Below are positions 55,297 to 61,298 of a stretch of DNA of 64,000 bases, one piece after another. Below the pieces are notes generated by a model. That model searched no databases. It saw only the letters and a list, made by a program, of their open reading frames with translations, and was not told where the DNA came from. The stretch is from Streptomyces actinomycinicus. Lineage in GTDB: Bacteria; Actinomycetota; Actinomycetes; Streptomycetales; Streptomycetaceae. The stretch is from the NCBI RefSeq assembly GCF_016741775.1, contig NZ_JAERRK010000022.1:62001-126000 (forward strand). Reading direction: 5' to 3'. The position numbers and the translations under genes are program-made. Each line of letters starts with the position of its first letter. Positions within the stretch are counted from its first letter, which is position 1.

Positions 55297-56508
55297 ATGA
55301 CAGCTATGACCCCAGGCTCGAACATCCCTCTGTCGGCCGCCCGCGTGACGGTGGACGTCTCCGCTCCGGTGCGGCTCGACGTGTCGGGCCTGCTGCTCAC
55401 CGCCGACGGCAAGGTGCGCTCCGACGACGACTTCATCTTCTACAACCAGCCCGCCGGCCCGGGCGTGACGTACACCTCCGGCGGCGGCGCGGCACCGGAC
55501 GCGATCACGGTGGACACCACCGCCGTGCCGCCGGACATCGAGAAGATCGTGGTCACGGCCAGCCCGGACGCGGCCGGCCAGACCTTCCAGGGCATCGAGC
55601 CGACCGCCACGATCCGGGACGCGGACGGTGGCACGCCCCTGGCGACGTTCACCCCGCCGCAACTCGGCACGGAGACCGCGCTGGTGGTCGTGGAGATCTA
55701 CCGGCGCAACGGCCAGTGGAAGGCCCGCGCCGTCGGCCAGGGGTACGCCAACGGGCTGGCGGGCATCGCGACGGACTTCGGCGTGACGGTGGAGGAGCCC
55801 GCCGCGGCCCCTGCGGCCCCGCAGCAGCCGGCCGCGCCGCCGGCCCCCGCAGCGCCGCCGGCCCCGGCCGTCCAGGCCCCGGTCGCACCGCCCGCCCCGG
55901 CCGCCCCGCCGGCTCCGGTACCGGGCGCCGGGAAGATCAACCTGGACAAGGGCCGGGTGAGCCTGCAGAAGAACCAGACCGTTTCCCTGGTCAAGGGCGG
56001 CCGGCCGCTGCTGTCCCAGGTGCAGATGGGCCTCGGCTGGGAGCCCGCGTTCCGCGGCAAGGACATCGACCTGGACGCCTCGGTCATCGCCTACGGGCCG
56101 CAGCGCAACCACATCGACAGCTGCTACTTCGGCAAGCTGACGATCCTGAACGGCGCGATCAAGCACTCCGGCGACAACCTCACCGGTGAGGGCGGCGGTG
56201 ACGACGAGGTGATCGTGGTCGACCTCGGCCGCCTGCCCCAGGACGTCACCGGTCTGGTCTTCACGGTCAACTCCTTCTCCGGGCAGAAGTTCACGGAGGT
56301 CGCCAAGGCGTACTGCCGCCTGGTCGACGCGGCGACGGGGGAGGAACTGGTCCGCTTCGACCTCACCGGCGCGGAGCCGCAGACGGGCGTGATGATGGCC
56401 AAGCTCATCCGTCAGTTCTCCGGCGAGTGGGACATGACGGCGATGGGCGAGTTCGTCAAGGCCCGCACCGTACGGAACATGGTGCAGCCGGGGGCTCGCG
56501 CCCTGTAG
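55297..56508 (+). CDS. Tandem TerD-domain protein with Pro/Ala-rich linker
   Basis: 403-residue protein with two divergent TerD-like domains. The N-terminal one (about residues 1-165) has VRLDVSGLLLTADGKVRSDDDFIFYNQP and YTSGGGAAPDAITVD. A linker of about 45 residues made almost only of Pro and Ala (about 167-212) leads to the second (about 215-400). That one has INLDKGRVSLQKNQTVSLVKGG, GLGWEPAFRGKDIDLDASVIAY and GDNLTGEGGGDDEVIVVDLGRLP, the Ca2+-binding loop typical of TerD. TerD proteins are linked to tellurite and membrane stress and to differentiation in Streptomyces. No other ter genes are adjacent. There is no signal peptide. Confidence 0.9.
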   Translation: MTAMTPGSNIPLSAARVTVDVSAPVRLDVSGLLLTADGKVRSDDDFIFYNQPAGPGVTYTSGGGAAPDAITVDTTAVPPDIEKIVVTASPDAAGQTFQGIEPTATIRDADGGTPLATFTPPQLGTETALVVVEIYRRNGQWKARAVGQGYANGLAGIATDFGVTVEEPAAAPAAPQQPAAPPAPAAPPAPAVQAPVAPPAPAAPPAPVPGAGKINLDKGRVSLQKNQTVSLVKGGRPLLSQVQMGLGWEPAFRGKDIDLDASVIAYGPQRNHIDSCYFGKLTILNGAIKHSGDNLTGEGGGDDEVIVVDLGRLPQDVTGLVFTVNSFSGQKFTEVAKAYCRLVDAATGEELVRFDLTGAEPQTGVMMAKLIRQFSGEWDMTAMGEFVKARTVRNMVQPGARAL

Positions 56509-56558
56509 CCCACGGGTGCCGGAGCCGCGCCGGGGCCCGCCGTCGTGGCCGCGGCCGG

Positions 56559-56683
56559 CCGTCGGCTGCGGCACCGTGCGGGCCTCTCGCGCAGTTCCCC
56601 GCGCCCCCTGCGGCGCGTCCGCCGTCGACTGCGGCACCGTGCGGGAGTGCTCGTGCGGTTCCCCGCGCCCCTCGCGGGGCGCG
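56559..56683. repeat. Two copies of a Streptomyces intergenic repeat
   Basis: CCGTCGGCTGCGGCACCGTGC at 56559 recurs as CCGTCGACTGCGGCACCGTGC at 56622. Each copy runs on to CAGTTCCCCGCGCCCC/CGGTTCCCCGCGCCCC, a period of 63 bp. The 'GCAGTTCCCCGCGCCCCT' word is a widespread dispersed intergenic sequence in streptomycetes. Confidence 0.7.
56664..56683. terminator. Bidirectional terminator between TerD and TetR genes
   Basis: CGCGCCCC-tcgc-GGGGCGCG is a perfect 8-bp stem, part of the second intergenic repeat copy, 11 bp after the TetR gene stop (minus strand) and about 155 bp after the TerD gene. Confidence 0.75.
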
Positions 56684-56693
56684 AGCGGCTCCC

Positions 56694-57263
56694 TCAGGGG
56701 GTCCGCAGTCCCTCGGTCAGGAGGGCCAGGTAGCGGCGGATCCCCCGCTCCCCCGTGCCCGCCAGTTCCGCCGCCGAGGCCACTCCGTGCGCCAGACGCA
56801 GGACCTCGATCGGCTCCACGTCCCCCCGCAGCGTGCCCTCCGCCTGCGCCGCCTCCACCAGCCGGGTCACCGCGCCCTTCACCGTGGTCGCACACACCGT
56901 CGTCGCCGCCGCACCGCCGTCCGTCACGGCCGAGCCGAGCAGGGCCTTCATGCCCCGCACCTGCACGGTCCCGACGGCCAGCTCGTACAGCCACTCCAGC
57001 AGCGCCTCACCCGCCGGCAGCTCCTTCGCCAGTTCGCCGGCACGCGCCCCCAGCGCCTCCATCCGCTCCACGTAGGCCGCCTCCAGCAGCGCCTGCCGGG
57101 TCGGGAAGTGCCGGTAGAGCGTGCCGGAGCCGACGCCCGCCCGCTTGGCGATGTCGTCGAGCGACGCGTTCTCCCCGTGCTCGGCGAAGGCCTCGGCCGC
57201 CACCTTCAGCAGCCGCTCGTAATTGCGCCGGGCGTCCGCGCGCATGGGCCTGCCCTGCGTCAT
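56694..57263 (-). CDS. TetR-family transcriptional regulator
   Basis: 189-residue repressor. The N-terminal helix-turn-helix reads AEAFAEHGENASLDDIAKRAGVGSGTLYRHFPTRQALLEA (about residues 22-61). The C-terminal half is all-helical and ligand-specific, with no recognisable effector signature. The ATG at 57263 is chosen because GGAG lies 7 nt upstream; the alternative ATG at 57245 would remove six residues. It lies 173 bp downstream of the Ro60 gene on the same strand, separated by a stem-loop. The target is unknown. Confidence 0.9.
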   Translation of the reverse strand: MTQGRPMRADARRNYERLLKVAAEAFAEHGENASLDDIAKRAGVGSGTLYRHFPTRQALLEAAYVERMEALGARAGELAKELPAGEALLEWLYELAVGTVQVRGMKALLGSAVTDGGAAATTVCATTVKGAVTRLVEAAQAEGTLRGDVEPIEVLRLAHGVASAAELAGTGERGIRRYLALLTEGLRTP

Positions 57264-57383
57264 CCGCTCTCTCCTCGCGAACCGGGGACTCTCTCCGCAC
57301 CATACCGAGCACGGAACGGAGACAGCCCCCGAGTACGGGCCCCTGCACGTCACCGCCGGACCCGGCGGACAGACGGCGGATCG

Positions 57384-57401
57384 CCGGCGGACAGCCGCCG
57401 G
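57384..57401 (-). terminator. Stem-loop after the Ro60 gene
   Basis: CCGGCGG (57384-57390) pairs with CCGCCGG (57395-57401), loop ACAG, 36 bp beyond the Ro60 stop on the minus strand. Confidence 0.5.
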
Positions 57402-57436
57402 GTGGGCGGCAGCCCGTCGCCGCCGCGGTGGGACGG

Positions 57437-59017
57437 TCAGGTGAGCCAGGGCCAGTGGCCGTCCCGGCCGTTCTCCAGCAGCGGGACCATGCGGAAGCCG
57501 GCGTCCGAGAGCCCGCCGAAGGTGTGCCGGTTCCCGGTGCCGGACGGCCCGTGGCCCGCCCGGTAGCCCTCCAGGTTCCAGGTGTACACCGGGACACGGT
57601 CCGGGATCTGGGCGGTCGGCCCGCCGTTGCGGTGCGGGGCGTACTGCTCGTCGGTGACGATCAGCACCCGGTCGTGCTTCCGGTAGTGCCGGCGCACCGC
57701 CTCGGTCGTGTCGGTGCCGCCCAGGTCGCCGAAGCGCTCCAGGACCCGCAGCACCGACTCCCCCTTACGGAACGGCACCCGGTCGCTGGTCGAGCCGAAC
57801 TGGACCAGGTCGGCGTCCGCCGCCCGCAGGGCCAGCGCCGTACCGAAGACCGCCGCCGCGTCCGCCCGGTTGAGCTGCGACCGCTGGGACACCTGTGACC
57901 AGAACATCGAGCCCGAGCGGTCCACCAGGACCAGCGTCCGGCCCGGCAGCGCGGGCACGTTGGCCAGCGAGTGGCCGAGTGCCTGCTCCAGCGGGTAGGA
58001 CCAGCGCAGCGAGGGCGCGTGCTGGTAGGCCGCCAGGTAGCGGAACGGGAACTGCCGCGAACGGCGCACCTGCTCCGGGTCGCTGATCTTCGCCGCGACC
58101 TGTGCGGCGACCTCGTCCGAGACCCCGGCCTCGTCGAAGTTGCGCAGGTTGCGGACGAGTGCCATCGCGCCCATGGACGGGATCACGGCCTCCCAGGCCG
58201 CCTTGTCCATCGGCCCCTGCAGCCAGCCGGCCAGCGCCTCCCAGGTGATCCCGGCCGCCGCGAGCCGCTCGGCACCGCCGGGCGAGGTGACCACGGCCCG
58301 CCGCTGCGCCACGGGCAGCGCCATCAGCTCGCGGTGCGCGGTGAGCACCGGCAGCGCCGCGGGCGGCTCGGCGGTGTCCGGGTGGTGGCGCCGGTCGAGG
58401 GCGTACCGGAACAGCTCGCCCTGCCACGGCCGGTCCGGGTCCGGTGCCGCGTGCACGAGGTTGAGGATGTCGCCGAAGCGGTAGCCCTTGGACGCGGTGT
58501 CGTACTTCAGCAGCGACTTGGCGTGGTAGAGGCGTCGTACGGCGTCGGCGACACCGCGCTTGACCGGCTTGGGGATCGCGCGGCCGTACGTCGCCGTCCA
58601 GTACCCGAGCAGCTCGCCGGGCTCGTCCGGGCGCTGCAGCACCGAGTCCACGACCTGCCGGTTGGACGGGCCGCCGGTCGCGCCGGCCGCGAGGCGCGCG
58701 TGCACGTACTCGGCGGCGCCGACGATCGAGGCCGTGCGCATGTTCCCGTCACCGCGCAGCCAGCCGAGCAGGGCGGCCGTCCAGTCCGGGTCGCTGACGG
58801 CCAGGCCGCGCAGGAGACGGGTGAACCGGTCGTCGCGGTCCTCGGCGCGCTCGTAGAAGGTGCCCGTGGCGAAGTGGGACACGGCGAGCAGGAAAAGCTC
58901 GGAGCGCGCGTCACGCTCCTGGCCGCGGCCGCCCTCGTACGTACGCAGCACCCGCCCGGTCGAGGTGACCCGCGAAGTGGGCTGCGCGCGGGCGGACTTT
59001 CTGTTGAATCGCGCCAT
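57437..59017 (-). CDS. Ro60 (TROVE-domain) RNA-binding protein
   Basis: 526-residue bacterial orthologue of the Ro 60-kDa autoantigen. The N-terminal TROVE/HEAT-repeat ring (about residues 1-350) contains ELFLLAVSHFATGTFYERAEDRDDRF and IPKPVKRGVADAVRRLYHAKSLLKYD, the inner-surface helix type that grips Y RNA. The C-terminal von Willebrand A domain has MIDAS motif VLVDRSGSMF (about 361-370) and LGGTDTTEAVRRH. Ro60 binds Y RNAs on its outer surface and misfolded RNA ends in its hole; in Deinococcus it works with PNPase in RNA decay. The ATG at 59017 has GGGGGA 7-8 nt upstream. Three Y-RNA-like elements lie immediately upstream on the same strand. Confidence 0.95.
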   Translation of the reverse strand: MARFNRKSARAQPTSRVTSTGRVLRTYEGGRGQERDARSELFLLAVSHFATGTFYERAEDRDDRFTRLLRGLAVSDPDWTAALLGWLRGDGNMRTASIVGAAEYVHARLAAGATGGPSNRQVVDSVLQRPDEPGELLGYWTATYGRAIPKPVKRGVADAVRRLYHAKSLLKYDTASKGYRFGDILNLVHAAPDPDRPWQGELFRYALDRRHHPDTAEPPAALPVLTAHRELMALPVAQRRAVVTSPGGAERLAAAGITWEALAGWLQGPMDKAAWEAVIPSMGAMALVRNLRNFDEAGVSDEVAAQVAAKISDPEQVRRSRQFPFRYLAAYQHAPSLRWSYPLEQALGHSLANVPALPGRTLVLVDRSGSMFWSQVSQRSQLNRADAAAVFGTALALRAADADLVQFGSTSDRVPFRKGESVLRVLERFGDLGGTDTTEAVRRHYRKHDRVLIVTDEQYAPHRNGGPTAQIPDRVPVYTWNLEGYRAGHGPSGTGNRHTFGGLSDAGFRMVPLLENGRDGHWPWLT

Positions 59018-59070
59018 GGCGAATTCCCCCGAATTCACTGGAGTTTCGGAGGGAAGCACAGCACAAGGAG

Positions 59071-59217
59071 GGTGCCCGAGATCAGGAGTCGGCGACGGGA
59101 CTTATCATCTGGCGCGTCTTCCTTTCCGCCACACCGGCCGCGAGCCGATGACGGGATTCGAACCCGCACCCCTGTTCCCAAGGACCAGATCCCTGAAGTA
59201 TCCGCTGCCTGCGCACC
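59071..59217 (-). ncRNA. Y RNA-like element 3 with permuted class II tRNA-like module
   Basis: Nearest copy to the Ro60 gene, about 147 nt. Ends GGTGC (59213-59217) and GCACC (59071-59075) pair. The stem GGC-A-GCGG-AT-ACTT (59196-59209) pairs with AAGT-C-CCGT-C-GCC (59091-59103). Next, ATCTGG (59185-59190) pairs with CCAGAT (59107-59112) as an anticodon-stem equivalent. Inside are a long variable region (TCCTTGGGAACAGGGG type) and a T arm GCGGG-TTCGAAT-CCCGT (59151-59167). Then come acceptor strands CATCGGC and GCCGGTG (7 pairs including one G-U) joined by TCGCG, and a leucine/serine-like D arm GGCGGAAAGGAAGACGC. So the order is T arm, 3' acceptor, 5' acceptor, D arm: a circularly permuted tRNA mimic. 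This fits YrlA-type Y RNAs bound by Ro60. Confidence 0.8.
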
Positions 59218-59230
59218 GGGCACCCACCAT

Positions 59231-59307
59231 GTGCTGCGCCTCCCGAGATCAGTTCGGCGGCGGTTCCGGATTCTCTTTGCAAAAGAAGTAACCGCAGCCT
59301 GCGCACC
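59231..59307 (-). ncRNA. Y RNA-like element 2, minimal form without tRNA-like module
   Basis: About 77 nt. It begins GGTGCGCAGGCTGCGG, nearly identical to elements 1 and 3. GGC-T-GCGG-TT (59290-59299) pairs perfectly with AA-CCGC-C-GCC (59256-59265) apart from one T/C mismatch at the same position as in the other copies. Instead of a tRNA-like module it carries a small hairpin, TCTTT-TGC-AAAGA. The 3' side has GAACTGATCTCGGG, matching the CTGATCTCGGG of element 3, and a final GCAC that can pair with GTGC at the 5' end. The 3' boundary is approximate. Confidence 0.68.
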
Positions 59308-59325
59308 GGGAGGTGCATGAAGTTC

Positions 59326-59460
59326 GGTGTCCAGAGATCGAGGTCGGCGGAACCACGTGGTGCTCTGCCCCTGAGCTACACCGGCCTGTCGGAGCCGGTG
59401 GCGGGATTCGAACCCGCGGCCTCCCCATTAAGAGTGGAAGTAGGTCCTGCCTGTCGCACC
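59326..59460 (-). ncRNA. Y RNA-like element 1 with permuted class I tRNA-like module
   Basis: First copy, about 135 nt. It begins GGTGCGACAGGCAGG. GGC-A-GGACC (59443-59451) pairs with GGTTC-C-GCC (59346-59354), with the same A/C mismatch as element 3. The tRNA-like module has a perfect T arm GCGGG-TTCGAAT-CCCGC (59401-59417) preceded by a 5-nt variable loop AGGCC. A perfect 7-bp acceptor CACCGGC/GCCGGTG is closed by TCCGACAG. The D arm is GCTC-AGGGGCA-GAGC (59362-59376) after TA, as U8-A9 in tRNA. Just before the variable loop lies TTCCA-CTCTTAA-TGGGG, a tRNA-Lys(CUU)-like anticodon hairpin; alternatively TGGGG pairs with CCACG after the D arm. The 3' end shows GATCTCTGGACACC, and CACC pairs with the initial GGTG. 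Confidence 0.8.
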
Positions 59461-59472
59461 TGGACGAGGACA

Positions 59473-59478
59473 ACTCTA
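59473..59478 (-). promoter_or_regulatory. Candidate -10 element for the Y RNA/Ro60 transcript
   Basis: TAGAGT on the minus strand lies 12 bp before the first base of Y RNA-like element 1 and fits the TAGRRT-type -10 of Streptomyces. No good -35 is seen, so this is tentative. No promoter-like sequence was recognised in the short spacers between the three elements, which suggests one precursor transcript. Confidence 0.35.
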
Positions 59479-59524
59479 GGAGGGGGCCGCGGGACGAGCG
59501 AGCGAATTAATCACCGACCGGATA

Positions 59525-60982
59525 TCAGTCGCACTTCTGACGCTTCCAGGGACCCGTGATGGCGAGCATGATGCCCGGGGTCTGGATGTTGGCGAACAGC
59601 GTGCGGCCGTCGGGGGAGAAGGTGACGCCGGTGAACTCGCTGAACTCCGGCTCCTCCTCGGTGCCGATGTTCAGCTCGTTGCGGGCGATCGGGTACGTGC
59701 GGCCGCTCTCGGTGGCGCCGAACAGGTGCTGGACGCCCTCGCCGTCCTCGGCGATGACCAGGCCGCCGTACGGGGAGACGGTGATGTTGTCCGGGCCGTC
59801 GAAGGCGCCGTCCTGGGACGGGTCGGTGTTCACGCCGAGCAGGACCTTCAGCGTCAGCGTGCGGCGCTTGGGGTCGTAGAACCAGACCTGGCCGTCGTGC
59901 TGGACCGGGCTCTCCTGGCGGGCGAAGGAGGAGACGATGTAGACACCGGCGTCGCCCCACCACATGCCCTCGAGCTTGCGGGCACGGGTGACCTGGCCGT
60001 CGGTGAACTGCTTGCGCACCGAGACGGTCTTGGCGTCACGGTCGGGGACGTCCACCCAGTCGACGCCGTAGACGGTGCCGATCCTGGTGGCGCGGGACAG
60101 GTCGTCCACGAACTTGCCGCCGGAGTCGAAGCACTTGAACGCCTGGAGCACGCCCGCGTCGTCGGCGAGGGTGCGCAGCTTGCCGCGGCCGTGGCGGAAG
60201 CCCTCCGGCGGGGTCCAGCGGTACAGCAGGCCGTTCGGGGTGTCCGCGTCCTCGGTCAGGTAGAGGTGACCGCGCTTGGGGTCGACGACGACGGCCTCGT
60301 GGGCGTAGCGGCCGAGCGCCTTGAGGGGCTTCGGGTCGCGGTTGGCCCGGCGGTCCTCGGGGTCGACCTCGAAGACGTAGCCGTGGTCCTTGGTCATGCC
60401 GTTCTTGCCGGCCTTGTCCTCGGTCTCCTCGCAGGTGAGCCAGGTGTCCCACGGCGTGCGGCCGCCCGCGCAGTTCTGCGAGGTGCCGGCGATGCCCACC
60501 CACTCGGCGACGTGACCGCGGCGGACCTCGACGACCGTGCAGCCACCGGAGGCGGCGGGGTCGTAGACCAGGCCCTCGGTCAGCGGCACCGGGTACTTCC
60601 AGTTGGCGCGCGGGCCCTTCAGCTCGTGGTTGTTGACGAGCAGGGTGGCGCCGCGGGGGCCGTCGAAGGTGGCCGTGCCGTCGTGGTTGGAGGGGGTGAA
60701 CTCACCGGACTCCAGCTTGGTCCTGCCGCTGTAGGTGATGATCTCGTAGGTGAAGCCGGCGGGCAGGGCGAGGATGCCGTCCGGGTCGGCGATCAGCGGG
60801 CCGTAGCCGACACCGTGGTGGTGATGGTGGCCCCCGAGTGCGGACTCGGCCTCGGCGCCCTCGGTCTCCGTGGCTGCAAGGGCGTTCGGCGCGGTGGCGA
60901 GGGCGCCGACGCTGCCCGCCAGGGCGACCCCGGCACCGGTGATCGCGGATTTTCTGGCGAAGTCCCTGCGGGTGAGCGACAT
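59525..60982 (-). CDS. PhoX-type (DUF839) Tat-exported phosphatase-like protein
   Basis: 485-residue extracytoplasmic beta-propeller protein of the PhoX/DUF839 family. PhoX enzymes are Ca/Fe alkaline phosphatases. The twin-arginine signal is SLTRRDFARKSAITG (residues 2-16), followed by a hydrophobic stretch and an Ala-rich cleavage region. Mature-domain landmarks include GGHHHHHGVGYGPL (~50-63), TLLVNNHELKGP, WDTWLTCEETEDK (acidic/Cys motif of PhoX), RYAHEAVVVDP, LYLTEDAD, and GPDNITVSPYGGLVIAEDG near the end. The ATG at 60982 has AGGAGA 4 nt upstream. A two-unit PHO box lies ~72 bp before the start, consistent with PhoP-controlled phosphate scavenging. Confidence 0.88.
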   Translation of the reverse strand: MSLTRRDFARKSAITGAGVALAGSVGALATAPNALAATETEGAEAESALGGHHHHHGVGYGPLIADPDGILALPAGFTYEIITYSGRTKLESGEFTPSNHDGTATFDGPRGATLLVNNHELKGPRANWKYPVPLTEGLVYDPAASGGCTVVEVRRGHVAEWVGIAGTSQNCAGGRTPWDTWLTCEETEDKAGKNGMTKDHGYVFEVDPEDRRANRDPKPLKALGRYAHEAVVVDPKRGHLYLTEDADTPNGLLYRWTPPEGFRHGRGKLRTLADDAGVLQAFKCFDSGGKFVDDLSRATRIGTVYGVDWVDVPDRDAKTVSVRKQFTDGQVTRARKLEGMWWGDAGVYIVSSFARQESPVQHDGQVWFYDPKRRTLTLKVLLGVNTDPSQDGAFDGPDNITVSPYGGLVIAEDGEGVQHLFGATESGRTYPIARNELNIGTEEEPEFSEFTGVTFSPDGRTLFANIQTPGIMLAITGPWKRQKCD

Positions 60983-61054
60983 GGTGTCTCCTGTGACGAC
61001 GGTGGAAGTGCCGTGGAGGGTGGGGGGCCTCGGTTCGGCGCACACGCTCCCGCC

Positions 61055-61076
61055 CACTGCTGAACGGGAGTTGAAC
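61055..61076 (-). promoter_or_regulatory. PHO box (PhoP direct repeats) upstream of the PhoX-type gene
   Basis: On the minus strand GTTCAACTCCC (61066-61076) is followed directly by GTTCAGCAGTG (61055-61065): two adjacent 11-bp units with the GTTCA core of Streptomyces PhoP sites. The position, about 72-95 bp before the start codon, suits activation. The rest of the 316-bp gap (60983-61298) holds no gene that I can support. Confidence 0.7.
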
Positions 61077-61298
61077 ACCGGGCTACCACCGAGGCTCCTG
61101 TTCCATGAATCCGTATGCACCGGACCATGACCACCAAAAACACCGTCACCTCGCGACACGGCTGTAGCCGGCCAGGCTCGCGGCCGGCCGGGGGACCGCG
61201 CCCGCCGCTCACCCGTCCGGCCGGCACCGCGCCCACCGCGTCTCCCGGAGCCGGAACCCGGCCCGCCGCTCCCCCGGGCCCGCGTGCCCGTGCGCCGC

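Noticed and set aside
59107..59190. tRNA-Leu gene or pseudogene
   Set aside because: Same permuted order, acceptor strands closed by a 5-nt loop, no CCA end, and anticodon side continues into the Y stem.
59344..59420. tRNA gene (TTCGAAT T arm, GCTCAGGGGCAGAGC D arm)
   Set aside because: T arm and 3' acceptor come before the 5' acceptor and D arm, so it is not an ordinary tRNA. It is embedded in a Y-RNA-type stem next to Ro60 and repeated with variation, which fits a Y RNA module better than a broken tRNA.
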